DNA of 64,000 bases. It comes from Terfezia claveryi (lineage: Eukaryota; Ascomycota; Pezizomycetes; Pezizales; Pezizaceae). Of this stretch, positions 11,760-22,206 are shown in pieces (within the stretch, counting starts at the first letter, position 1; the number at the start of each line of letters is the position of its first letter). The position numbers and the translations under genes are program-made. The stretch is taken from contig WHUX01000092.1 in assembly GCA_015179025.1 (NCBI GenBank), forward strand, positions 1 through 64,000, given 5' to 3'. The notes under the pieces were generated by a model. The model saw only the letters and a list, made by a program, of their open reading frames with translations, was not told where the DNA came from and made no database searches.

Positions 11760-12720
11760 TTAAGGTGTATTTTCATCATCATCATTAGATAAGCCTATTG
11801 TAAGTACATCAATACAGCGCACTATTAAGATTACTACTAACATAAGTATGTCATTATAATGTTATTGCATGTTAATAATTACTAAGGGAGATAGAACATG
11901 GAAGTTACTAAAACCCTATCCTTTTACTTATTGAGCTAAAAGTATATTATATAAGTTAAAGCATGCAGGAGTCCAAAACCTCTTTAAAAAGTATATTATG
12001 TACATATAATTTGTACTTTTCTCTTATAGTAAAGTAGATATAAATAATCTCACTTATATATAATATTTAAGTAATTCTAGTAATTCTAGTATATTATATA
12101 GAAATATAGTATTATTCTATACTCTAGATTAGTATTGAAACTTATAATTAATAGTAGAAGTTAAAATACATCTTGTAGCATATAAAGGATACTAAATATT
12201 TTTAATATAAAGTAATTATACTAATGAACTTATTACTATCTAAGATTATCTAAGTAGTAACTATACTAGTAAGTTTAAAGTAATATAAATTAACTACTAG
12301 TATAGTAGAAGATCCTATAATAAAGTTTCCTATTACAGTAATTTATAATTATTTTTTATAGTATTATTTAATTACCTTTTTATGAAGTTACTCTAATTAG
12401 TCTTGATTTGGTCCTTCTTATTTCTAGTTTTATAGACTACTATTTTAGAAATCATACTACTTTTATTTTAGTATATTGTATATTATACTAGTATTCTACA
12501 AGTACTAACTAGACTAATTCTATAAAACTATATTAATAGTCTTTTGTTTTTTTATATATATAGTATATAGTTTTAATATAGTACTCTATAGCTACTATAC
12601 TTTTACTTCTTATACTAACTTTGAATAGCTTAGTTTATTTTAATATATATATTAAAAACTATATATTATACTTATTTCCTCTTTTATAAACTATTAGTTT
12701 TTATAGTTCTTTTCATGAGT
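11760..12720. repeat. Very AT-rich block, probably RIP-degraded repeat
   Basis: About 1 kb made almost entirely of A and T with dense TA dinucleotides and stop codons in all frames; no coding potential is left. The contrast with the balanced flanks and the adjacent transposon relics fit RIP (CpA to TpA) of a former repeat. The original element cannot be recognised. Confidence 0.6.
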
Positions 12721-12934
12721 GGCCGACATGACATATGTTAATAAATGTCATTGTATGACCTGTGAACTCACGTGCTTTTCAACATATTCCATACTAGTAT
12801 TAATTATTCAAAGACTATACTGTAATAAGGAAGGTCTCTTTTTTCTAAAACCTTGCCACATGAAGTAAATTTGGTTTTCAAAAAGCTACCTAGTCCGACT
12901 GTCTTATTATATTTAGCAATGACCGTACTCACTT

Positions 12935-13500
12935 ATGTCGATTCCCATACAACATTCCGATCCTGTGACTGAACATGAGACCTTGTGGCACGTAGTTGAC
13001 TTCTTACGAGGTCTCGTGTCAACATGTTGTCCAAGATTGTTGCCGGTAACATTGTATGTATTCCTGAACCATCCTCAACTTTTATTCGAATATACTGACA
13101 GTGCTTTCACCCCACGCCCAAAACCTCGTTGGAATCCTCCCAACAGCCTTCTCCACATCAGCACTCGCATCTGCTAAAATGGAGCTTGCAGGAGAAGACA
13201 AGTTCCCAGACGGTCCAAATACTTTCTTTATTCCACCAAACAGTGCTTGGAAGCGCCTTGGTTACAGAATCAATGCCTTTTTGTTCAGTAGCTTTGGCGA
13301 GAAGTATTTGGCTGCTCTCTTCGAACCAGCTGTTTGGTGTGAGATCTCATGCCACTACGAGCTTGCATCAATCCGGAGCTATCATTTCTCTGGCGATATA
13401 AATTGTGGAATGCAGTCACCTGTCGGTCACAGTGCCCAGGGACAACATAATCCTTTTCGACCATTTCGCCAGTTAATGGCCTATCCACCATGATGCAGAC
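12935..13500 (+). pseudogene. Fasciclin (FAS1)-like domain remnant
   Basis: Two frames together resemble a FAS1 cell-surface adhesion domain: a FLNHPQLLF helix (about 13060-13090), then NLVGILPTAFSTSA and NTFFIPPNSAWKRLGY followed by FGEKYLAALFE, matching the order 'hits time for failure, then FxPxNxAWxxLG'. The expected YHVVPG segment is lost by a frame change near 13325. No start with signal peptide was found. Open frames continue to about 13930 without recognisable text. Likely a decayed GPI- or secreted-type gene; the domain call is moderate. Confidence 0.4.
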
Positions 13501-13949
13501 TGCGCTGGTATACTACTCCGGTTCCACTGACATTGACACCCTCATTGAACAATCCTCCACCGTTGAGCAAAACTGCCGCCAAACTAGCCGTAACCTCCGT
13601 TTTGCTCAGTCACCAAACCCATGGTCCTCAGCTCACCAACCAGTACCTAGTCTCATACCGAGCCTCCTACTCAGTATCTGCAACCCCAAGGCCCATGCCT
13701 CTATGCTTCCTGGAGTTCCCACCCTTATGTACATATACCTCTTTTCCATTCGCCCTGCCTGACTCCAGACGGTGGGACGTTAGAGGAATACAGGTGCCTG
13801 CATTTTCTGTGGGAAGCTGGAGGCCAGCTTCTTTTCCCTTTGCCGAATATCATTCCGGAGAGCTCCCAGTCCCTTGCCTCGATGCTAGCACATGCAAGCT
13901 TGGGACAAGCTCTCGGCTCGTTAAAAGTTCCTAGTGTTGCAGTCGAAGG

Positions 13950-14179
13950 GCCTTGTAGTATACATGCATATGGTGGGGACGCTCACAGTAGCAATGACGT
14001 GACTCTGCCGTCATCTCCTTCGCAAGTGAGATGCGGTAATCTGGGTGGTAGTCATATCGCCATAACCAGGCCTTCACTTTTTTATATATACCCCCCGAAT
14101 CTGATTCCTTAAATACTCACTTCTCGAATATTAAGTAACCTTCTTCCTGTAACTGTACCCTGTTTGAGTAGCTTGGTAC
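13950..14179 (+). repeat. Left half of an older retroelement (LTR/leader), split by insertion
   Basis: The last part (TTTGAGTAGCTTGGTAC, ending at 14179) matches exactly the reverse complement of 26089-26104, where the same element is uninterrupted. The right half resumes at 16418. How far left the old LTR reaches is not visible; 13950 is a guess based on loss of similarity to the fasciclin text. Confidence 0.5.
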
Positions 14180-14558
14180 TGTGGGCTCTCTATCCCAAAG
14201 AAGTTCTTTTCCTGTGAAGTTTCTGCTCCAATAAAAAGATCTCTCGCACACACTCTCTCTCTTGATGTAAAGTCTATGTCACAAAGCTCCCTTTTCTTCC
14301 ATTGTGCCAAGCACTTAGTCTATCCCCCATTTCCTAGTCCGATAGTCTGTCCCCCCTTCTCTCAACTAACCCGAGCTCCCGCGAGGGACTGCATGTTCAT
14401 CCGGAACATCATTCACCACAAAAAAAGAACACAAGTGATACTGCCAATAGAAGGAAATACCGCCAAAGAAAGGAAATAAAAGAACAAAGCAAAAATTCAA
14501 AGAATGTACGAGCTCCATTTCAATTTCGCAACCTTCCAACTCAATACTTCTCTCATAT

Positions 14559-16003
14559 TCATCCCTCGCCCGATGGTGTCCTTCGCTTCAGGTAATTATT
14601 CTTCTGCAATTTCAAACCTAACTTCCCAACTACTCCTTGTGCGAGTGGTATGAGGTTTACTACCGCACCCCTATTCAGTAGTATCTGCAACGTTGTTGTG
14701 AAAAAACCGACTACTTCCGCTGTACTCGGTTCTAGAATCGTCTGCTTCTGCTGGTCGGGCCCGAAATCTTGGTTATCCAGTGTAGTGCTTCTTGTTGGAC
14801 GGGTTGGTTTCCAGACGGGTTGGTTTCCACCTCCTCTTCGTCCACCACTGCCACTTGCTCTTCCCTGATCCACTCCTCGTATCCTTTTACTATATCAATA
14901 CTCCCTTGTATTCTCTCATGTACTGATCCCTTTCACAGTATATCTCCTCCATTTCGACTGCTCTTCCTGCCTCTTCGTCCACCACTACCACGTGCTCATT
15001 CCCGATCCATTCCTCATACACTTCCGCCCCTATATCAATGCTCTCTTGCATTCCCATATCTCCTGATCCTCTTTCGTAGTATATCTCCTCCATTTCGACT
15101 GCTCTCTCCCTGCCTCTTCGTCAACGTCCCCTTGCATTCCCATATCTCCTGATCCTCCCTTGTCAAGGTAGATATCCTCTGTTTCAACTGCTGCCACTGT
15201 TGTGGTTCCTCTTTGTCCTTGTATCAATGGTTGCTGGTAAGTCAGAGCAGGAGGTGCCGAGGTTTGTTGGATGAAGGGTCTTCTTGGTTCACAGCACTCC
15301 CAGCTCAAGTGTCCTTCTTGTTGTATATTTCCTTGTCCTCCGCCGTCTCCCTGAATTCCAGCATTATTATTCCTCCAATTTCCGCCCCCTTGCCCTTCTC
15401 CGCCATATTGCCCTTGCTCTTCTTCATAACCTGCTTCATCTTTTTCCAGTAGCTTCTTCTGTGCCTGAGTAGCCCTTGCTGCCCTTGTTTCCCTGAGAAA
15501 GGCCTTCAACGCATCATCTAAGGAGTACTTGTCATCCAGTTGTGCATTCACAATCAACTGTATCATTCTGTCTTTGATCCCTTGCACGAATTTTGATGCC
15601 AACACCGGTCCGAAAGTGTCTCCAAGATAGTATGAAGGCCCTGAACGTATCTCGCATACTCATCGTCTGTTCTTACTCCCTGTTCCATAACATTGAATTC
15701 CGCAATTGCTCTAGTCCACTTATTCAGTTCTCTTCCCGTCATTCCCCACTTCGAAGTAAACCTTGCTTTAAACAAGGCAACCGGTTTCTCCCATGTATTC
15801 CTTCTGTTCCTATCCACCGTTCTCCACCATCTTTTTGCCTTTCCGTCCAGCCTGGATGCCAAAAACAGCAACCTAGCCTTATTTTTCCTGTCCTCGTCGA
15901 CGAAGAGAGCTTCATGTGGTGTGAAGGAGAGCATCACTGCGTCCAGGAACTCTTCAACATTTTCGTCATCTTCCTCCCCAGAAAACCTATCGACCCCAAA
16001 CAT
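14559..16003 (-). pseudogene. gag with partial aspartic protease of the compact LTR element
   Basis: The 16003-15563 ORF reads as retrotransposon gag (MFGVDRFSGEEDDENVEEF ... GKAKRWWRTV ... WEKPVALFKARFTSKWG). It continues in a second frame (15605-15030; capsid end FVQGIKDRMIQLIVNAQ, a QG-rich linker and a damaged zinc knuckle GHLSWEC). A stretch of about 14890-15150 contains partly duplicated segments (DEEAGR ... MEEIY). The last piece (14873-14559) looks like a retropepsin-type region (ILLNRGAVVNLIP; a D-S/T-G site is not intact). At least two frame changes separate the parts. Gag would form the particle shell; this copy is broken. Confidence 0.65.
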
Positions 16004-16059
16004 ACCGAAGCCTCATACGCAGTATGCGTCCGTGATAAAGCTGAAAAGTAGCACCTCAA

Positions 16060-16235
16060 GCACCGAGAACGTCACTACCGAGAAAGTGACACTGAAAAAG
16101 ATCACCGAGAAAGTAACACCGAGAAAGTAGTACCGAAAGTAACTCTGAGAAAGTAGCACTGAAAGGAACCTAGAACGTAACCCTGAACGCAACACTGAAA
16201 CGAACACTGAAAGTAAAGAATGAGCACCAAGCACT
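16060..16235. repeat. Degenerate short tandem repeat in the LTR element leader
   Basis: Units of roughly 11-17 bases around ACCGAGAAAGTAACACT recur about ten times with substitutions. They lie between the upstream LTR and the gag start of the minus-strand element, i.e. in its untranslated leader. Confidence 0.6.
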
Positions 16236-16417
16236 TCACAGGTATGTCTTTCCAGGACCGCGAGAACTGTGGGCTCTCTATCCCAAAGAAGTTCTTTTCC
16301 TGTGAAGTCTCTGCTCTAATAAAAAGATCTCTCGCACACACTCTCTCTGTAAAGTCTATATCACAAAGCTCCCGTTGTGCCAAGCACTTAGTCTATCCCC
16401 CATTTCCTAGTCCGACA

Positions 16418-16760
16418 GTACTAGTCTCGTCTTCTCCCAGTCCCTCAAACTAGAAACATGAACGATTACAGCAACGACCTGTGGCATAACTGACCAATCT
16501 GGCAACACAGGTATTGTTCAGAATCAAGGGCGGGATATCACCTGCGTCGCAGGCGATATTGACACTCGCGTAAGGGGTCTTACGCGTGTGTCGGGGTTCA
16601 CCAGTAATAGGTCGGTCGGGTCTTGTGGGGGTGGTGGGGGTGGTGGGGGTGGTGGGGGTGGGGGGTCCGGAGGGCAAGGTAGGGCATACGAGAATCAAGA
16701 GGGGGTAGTGAATATTCAGGTGCCGAACGAGGGCGGGGTTCATGGCAAGAAGCTTGGCCA
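16418..16760 (+). pseudogene. Leader and gag start of the older retroelement
   Basis: After the GTAC duplication the sequence continues as leader and then ATGAACGATTACAGCAACGA (from 16458), the same gag start seen in reverse orientation at 26036. The frame is soon broken, and at about 16618-16672 a GGGGGT(G) minisatellite replaces the expected coding text. This is the right half of the element interrupted by the compact LTR insertion. Confidence 0.55.
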
Positions 16761-16762
16761 GG

Positions 16763-16899
16763 AGCTGTGGTACTACTAGGTTACCACATGTCTGCTTGCA
16801 TTATCTAGATAGGCATATCGTCGGGCTTGGCAAGAAGAGCTGTGGGAACTAGGTACCACATGTCTGCTAGATAGGCATATCGTCGGGCTTGGCAAGAAG
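16763..16899. repeat. Tandem direct duplication of about 62-75 bp
   Basis: Two adjacent copies (16763-16837 and 16838-16899) share AGCTGTGG...ACTAGGT...ACCACATGTCTGCT and an identical AGATAGGCATATCGTCGGGC followed by TTGGCAAGAAG. Copy 1 carries a short extra segment. It lies between the old gag fragment and the next gene. Confidence 0.75.
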
Positions 16900-17079
16900 C
16901 TTTGGAAACCTATATTTCGGCCATTAGAATTTGAAGAATACATGCTTCTTACATACATCACTTCATCCGTCCTAACGGTAGACTACAAACCTCTAACAAA
17001 CGTATCATCACCATAGGCACCCATCACCATCGACACCACATTACACAACCCGCCCACCTGCCCGCCTGCGCCCAAAGAG

Positions 17080-18849
17080 ATGGCCCTTCTCGCTACAGGA
17101 CAATCCAGGCACGCTGCCCCACCCCTTGTCATTGCGGTTCGCTCTCGGCCTGCTCATACGCCTGCCGACATATCCCATGCAACAATAGGTCCGACGCTCT
17201 TGAGCTTTCACCATCGACGACCTCTTCGTGGGCGTGGGAACCATTCCGTCTGCACTACTCCAAATGCGTCGGAAATTTCTCCAGAACCTGACGCAGGAAA
17301 TATTGCCCCTACACTCACAATACCCTCATATAACCCCATCACACCACCCTGTCATGCTCCCACCACCGACAGCCCATTCAACAACGGATGCAATGATATC
17401 TCTGATGTCCAGCGAAACTGGATTACCCCACCCCTTCCTGACGCTCTCCTTCTTTCCCCTCTATTGACTTTGGAGCGACGCCACCCGTCGGACTCACTCC
17501 TCTGCCCTCTGCCCCCCGTGCCAAGCCTACATTCTTTGACATTCTCCTCTCTCGAAAGAATTTCTCGATCCCTCAATTCTCCCGTTTTTATCCACTGCCC
17601 TCCCAGTGTTTTCTGGGAGTGGCGTTACCAAAATTCAGGCTGGCTATCGGAGGCGAGTTCACGGTGGGAATACGACACCAAAAACCATTTCTTCATTATC
17701 AAGTGCATGGCCTCTCCCATTCATGAAGCCTTCACTGGATACGCCACCTCCCTCATTCTCCATGAAATACAGAGGTTCGGCAACCTCCGACCAGGTTCTA
17801 ATCTTGTCTCCCTTCATGCAAATACAGACGTTACAAACTTCACCGGCCACCGTAGGTCCAAGCGCGTTGCAGACCTCTCAATCGAGGTCCGCCTGCACCC
17901 ACCCTCCCCAGTCGTCTACCGCCGCGGTATTATCGTCGAAGTCGGATTCGCTCAACCACTACCTTCGTTGATGGAACGAGCAGAGATGTGGCTGCTGGAC
18001 AAATCGGACGAAGTACATATGGTTATATTGCTCCATATTCCAGAGCGGATTCCCAAGCACTATGGAATACTCTCGAGAGCTGAAGCGAATAAGAAGAAGA
18101 CGAAGTGGCAACGGGGGTGGTTTGAGGGAAGGGATTTTGAGGATGAATACATCTGGCGAAAAGGTAATTTGGACTGTAGCGGTTCGGACCATGAGAGGAT
18201 TCTGGATGAGATTGAAGGGGAACTGGCGCAGAAATTGTTGGAACAAGATTCGATAGGAGTATTGATTCCACCGTTGTTTCATCCCCTAGATGGGGAGATG
18301 TACGTTTATGAAAGAAAGTCCGATAAGGACAAATCCAGCAATACCCTCCCGGCAGCGGTAATGAATCAAGCAAAGCGCAAGCGGTCAGATACCCCCGACG
18401 ATCAGAGCATCTGGGAATTCCCTGTCTCAAGTCCTTCTGGGGAAGACTCCAGTAGCACTAGCGATTACGGAGACCCCCGATCTGACTCCACCCCCTCCAG
18501 GGGACATCTCCTTAAATGCACCTGGCAGACCACATTCCTCAAAAACGGAGTCTATACTCCACTATCCTCTTCATCAACCCATGAACTCCGCCTCCCAATT
18601 GCATCTTTATATGGGGTCCTCCCTACTTCTACTGCCGCCAACACTGAGGCAGCTATCCCCCCAGAAATACTGGCCCTCATTCCCCCTGCTATCCGCCCCC
18701 ATGCACACAGGGAGATTTTCTTTGCCATGGACGATATAGCAAATTTATTTACTGATGAAGTGGTGATACTGAAGATGAGAGAGCAGAGGGCGGTGAATCG
18801 CGCAGGAGGCGTGATTCAGAGGTGTTTCAGGCATGGGGGGAAGAATTAG
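17080..18849 (+). CDS. Intronless 589-aa protein with nuclease-like (PD-(D/E)XK) core
   Basis: A single ORF of 589 residues starting at ATG 17080 with no intron needed. Residues 1-170 are proline/serine-rich. Residues about 185-330 form the likely folded core: FWEWRYQNSGWL, HEAFTGYATSLILHEIQRFG, then RSKRVADLSIEVRLH and GIIVEVGFAQPLPSLMERAEMWL. The spacing of an ADL aspartate and an IVEVGF glutamate before a helix recalls fungal Uma2/PD-(D/E)XK-like proteins with an IVEVSYSQ strand, but the usual lysine is not obvious. A charged helix (to about 420) and a low-complexity C-terminus follow. The frame after a G-run at 18834-18840 continues in another frame for 69 codons to 19042 with a basic, then acidic, protein-like tail, so the C-terminus may be longer. 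Function unknown; domain call is inference. Confidence 0.6.
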   Translation: MALLATGQSRHAAPPLVIAVRSRPAHTPADISHATIGPTLLSFHHRRPLRGRGNHSVCTTPNASEISPEPDAGNIAPTLTIPSYNPITPPCHAPTTDSPFNNGCNDISDVQRNWITPPLPDALLLSPLLTLERRHPSDSLLCPLPPVPSLHSLTFSSLERISRSLNSPVFIHCPPSVFWEWRYQNSGWLSEASSRWEYDTKNHFFIIKCMASPIHEAFTGYATSLILHEIQRFGNLRPGSNLVSLHANTDVTNFTGHRRSKRVADLSIEVRLHPPSPVVYRRGIIVEVGFAQPLPSLMERAEMWLLDKSDEVHMVILLHIPERIPKHYGILSRAEANKKKTKWQRGWFEGRDFEDEYIWRKGNLDCSGSDHERILDEIEGELAQKLLEQDSIGVLIPPLFHPLDGEMYVYERKSDKDKSSNTLPAAVMNQAKRKRSDTPDDQSIWEFPVSSPSGEDSSSTSDYGDPRSDSTPSRGHLLKCTWQTTFLKNGVYTPLSSSSTHELRLPIASLYGVLPTSTAANTEAAIPPEILALIPPAIRPHAHREIFFAMDDIANLFTDEVVILKMREQRAVNRAGGVIQRCFRHGGKN

Positions 18850-19059
18850 AAGCGGGGTGATGCAGAAGAAGAGGGAGGGAGAAAGGGATAAAAGGACCAA
18901 AAGAGCTGAGAGAAGACGGCTTTTGAGAAGTTTGGCGCTTAGCGATCTCGATATGGATGAAGAAGACTCCGCTGTATCGACCGTTCGTGGGGGTCCTCCT
19001 ATCCCGTTCATCCCAGATTTACCCGTTGATATCCTAGGTTGAGCGCCACACATGAACTA

Positions 19060-20470
19060 CCGAACATTCAGTTTCTAAAATTCAAAAGCCCACGGAGGAG
19101 AGGGCCAAATTTATTTTGTTGTGAAAAGCCTTTCTTCGACTATGGGTACGAGAAGTTCATTCAATATTTGCCCTGTTTTCCCATAGTAAAGAGTTGTCTT
19201 GGTAATTTAGTGCTAAAAAACCTTTTTTTTAATGCAGATCTCGGGTTTGTGTACGTACCATCTCTTGCCTCGGGTGAAAAAGGAATTCATATTTCTGGAA
19301 ACTTTTAGAGAGATCTTGCTATGATGGGTGTGTTTTATAAAGGCGATATGGGGGGGAAAAACTGTGGTCATGAAACTAGATTCTCGTCTATACATTGCTG
19401 CAATTTGATTATCACAATTGGCTTTAATCTAATCCATCCCCAAAATGAGTGAAAGACCTGGTTCGAGGCATGCAACCTCAGTTACTAGGTCAAGGGTTTT
19501 GTTTCGTCCTGATCTTATTCCAGCTGCTATTATTGACTTAGTTCCTTGGTAGAGGGCTGCGCTGGATTCAGTGAACCCCAATCAAGACTATACCGATGAA
19601 ATAGTCAAAAGCATTAATTCTCTCGTGATACTCCAAAAAGCCTTGAATCCACTCTATCACTGTTTCACGATATTCTGATATTTATTAGTCCTCATGAGTT
19701 CACTTTGTCTTGATTTTCAGCCCTTGGGCGAGGTGCCCCGAGTCATCACCTCAATACCGTCAATGACAGCACGGGATCCCCAGCCAGTTTTCAATACTTC
19801 ATTAACAACGTCCTCTCTTCTATCCAACTTTTCAACGAGGGCTGGAAGAATTTTGATCTCTGTTTCTGCCGCAGTGTGACCAGTTGCTGAACGATTGTTG
19901 TGATTATTCGAATTATCCTACAGATAGCCAAAACGGCGCCAAATACCCTCACTGGTAAGTGGGAGTAAACGCTCCCGGGAACGCTTTTTGCAGGTCAGCG
20001 GTGGGCGCCACAGCGCCCTTTCTGTCCGACAGTTTGACAGCTTTAAGAGATAGCGGAAAAGAAGAGTTAAGAGACAGTTGAAGAACTCAAAAAACCGTAA
20101 GCAAGGAGGTCACATGTTGCTAACAACTTTGCTTACATAGCAAGCAAACCACGTGATGTAGCTGAGAGTCGGACAGGTTTTGGTTCGACTCTCAAAATGG
20201 ACTTCTGGCTGGATCTTGACTAGTAGAAGGGGGCATATCGAAGTAATAGGAGAAGGAAGAAAAAGATAATTTGAGTTGAGAAGAAACTACTTAGTTGAAG
20301 AGGAAAGGGTGCACATGATATTGAGGCCGTATTAACTGACACCTATAGCCTATGATCTTGCCTGTGCAAAGCCATTGAATTTAACAGTTATTGGTACTAC
20401 AAAATGCTCGCCAAACAAGCGAGATTCATCAACAGACATAGATGCAGGAACAGAGAAAGACGACAAAGAC
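19060..20470. other. No recognisable gene
   Basis: Only short frames are present and none gives a recognisable product. A minus-strand frame near 19875-19720 (text LPALVEKLDRREDVVNEVLK) looks protein-like but has no start or partner exon. Confidence 0.4.
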
Positions 20471-20477
20471 AAATGAC

Positions 20478-20690
20478 CTAGGATAGGTCGCTCAAAAATT
20501 TATAAACCTCCTCTGCGGAATATCCCAGCTCCTTCAGGTATCCCGTGAGCTCCCCCTGGTATGGCAGTTCCACACATACCTTTCCACGTCTTTCCGCTGA
20601 TCGATCCAGGTGTATTGCCTGGCTTTTAGAAGCCCTCCTGACTATTGTCCTCTACATTTCGACTAGTTGCGGGACCTTTCTGTACATCTA
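20478..20690 (-). pseudogene. C-terminal scrap, possibly CoA-transferase family III
   Basis: A minus-strand frame reads SQAIHLDRSAERRGKVCVEL and then LTGYLKELGYSAEEVYKFLS before a stop. The 'LxELGYSxEEV' ending is reminiscent of CaiB/BaiF CoA-transferase C-termini, but nothing upstream supports it and an in-frame stop precedes it. Other families with such a helix are possible. Confidence 0.22.
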
Positions 20691-21581
20691 GGAGCATTGC
20701 ACTTGTAGTCAGCATAGAAATGGTGGCCAACAGCAACACGTCCGTAGATAATGCTCAAGGGTCTGGTTAACTTGTTCGGTTTGATTTAAGCTAGCTACTA
20801 GCGCACTTTTGTTACCCAAGTAAGAATAGTACCCAACATGAACTCTGAATACCCTTTCCATCTCTCTCTGATAGGTATTTTGTTGATTCGTTTCGGCCCA
20901 ATCGGTAGTGGGGGTGGAGATATTGTTGGTTGTTGTGGTTGTGCTATAGCCGTGAGGGTGCATGCCACTCTTGTATGTAATAAAAATACAAAAAGGATTT
21001 ACAAAAGAATTAAAAAAAAATTAAAAAAAAACCTATTTACCACTTTACTCCTTATTTTCCTTATATCTAGTTATCCTATAGTAGATCGCTTCTCAATTCG
21101 ACGTTTTTTCCTCTTAAATTTCGATCAGACTGCAGGGAAATAAAGGAATGTTTCTAGAGCATCAATTTCGGCTTGATGGGATTTATGGTGGAGGTACTGG
21201 AGAAAGGACTCGACTTGCTCTCAATGGCCGAGTGAATCACGAAGCCTTGATTGCATCGGTGTGTGTCTGTGTGCCATTTTTTTTTGTGAAACTCCTGTGG
21301 CCTCCTTGAACCCGAAAAAAAAAGGAAGTCTGGTTCCATTTTCTTACCCCGTGTTCGAACCATCTACTGGCCCTCGGCAAATCACGAATGCCTTTCGACA
21401 GAAGCGGAACGGGAATTACACCGGAGACGAACGAGGAGCATAAGAAACTTACGGATTAATTTCAAGTCCTCCAAGTTGCGTTGCTTCTGGCTCTTCTTGG
21501 GGCTCTTTCCGTGCATGAGGTTGTCGAATCCGACGGAGTCTTGGAGGAGATAGTGAGTATTAGTAATTTTGTTGGGCAGAT

Positions 21582-21840
21582 GGCCCTACCTTTTGGCCTC
21601 TGTCCTGGGCGCACTCCCTTATAGTATCACCGGACGCACTTTGGTCTAAAGTGCGACCTCATTGCTTCATTTTTTAATTTATTTTTACCGAATTATTTTC
21701 CTGTAGTTCAGGGTAATAATTGGCAAGACGACACATTCCCGACCTCGACCTGGAAGGCATTGCATGCCATCCGCCCCGACATACTCACAGTCATGACACT
21801 ATAAGAGAGTGCACCCAGGACAGAGGCCAAAGGTAGGGCC
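21582..21840. repeat. Inverted repeat (foldback) with 43-44 bp arms
   Basis: The left arm 21582-21625 (GGCCCTACCTTTTGGCCTCT...ATAGT) is complementary to 21798-21840 with one gap and three mismatches, around a spacer of 172 bases. The transcript could fold into a long hairpin. No gene is apparent around it. Confidence 0.75.
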
Positions 21841-22079
21841 AAAACATAAAGTTCTCCGAACACTGTGTCACGTTCGGTTGGCTCATCAACAGCGTCTCCG
21901 ATTGTCAATCGTGCGCTATATCTAGCCGTACTATTAGTAGTCTTAATCTACGCTACTCACCCCCGCGGTACTCATGATAATACTTGTAGCTAAACCCCCC
22001 TTTTCTAAGTTCTAAGCATATCCCATGTTTGTCCCCCTTCCGTTGTAACAGAATAATGGGTACTGATTACTGTATAATA

Positions 22080-22206
22080 TTGATAATGCCTCGTTCGTAG
22101 GTACTTTGTCTTCATTGTAGGCGTACATGAGTTACATGCATTAACCCCGCCGGCGGTTCCCGACTAGGTGGTTATGGTATACCGAGGCTATAAAAAAAAA
22201 AAAAAG
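22080..22206 (+). mobile_element. Possible LINE 3' end with poly-A
   Basis: The sequence ends in GGCTATAAAAAAAAAAAAAA (to about 22205), like the GGTATATAAAA tail of the LINE at 10.07 kb, and lies directly before the retroelement coding text at 22210. The 5' limit and a target-site duplication were not found. Confidence 0.3.

Larger units (their letters stand above)
14176..16421 (-). mobile_element. Compact gag-only LTR retroelement with GTAC duplication
   Basis: Two direct repeats with TG...CA ends (14180-14344, 165 bp, right end mutated to TA; 16268-16417, 150 bp) bound a 1.9-kb interior. The 4-bp target GTAC is present at 14176-14179 and 16418-16421. Reading on the minus strand, a purine-rich tract (AGAGAAGGGGGGACAGAC) stands immediately before the downstream LTR, as a polypurine tract should, so the element runs right to left, agreeing with the gag ORF. 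No reverse transcriptase, RNase H or integrase is present: it resembles the TR-GAG/non-autonomous class and would need a partner for movement. Confidence 0.75.
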
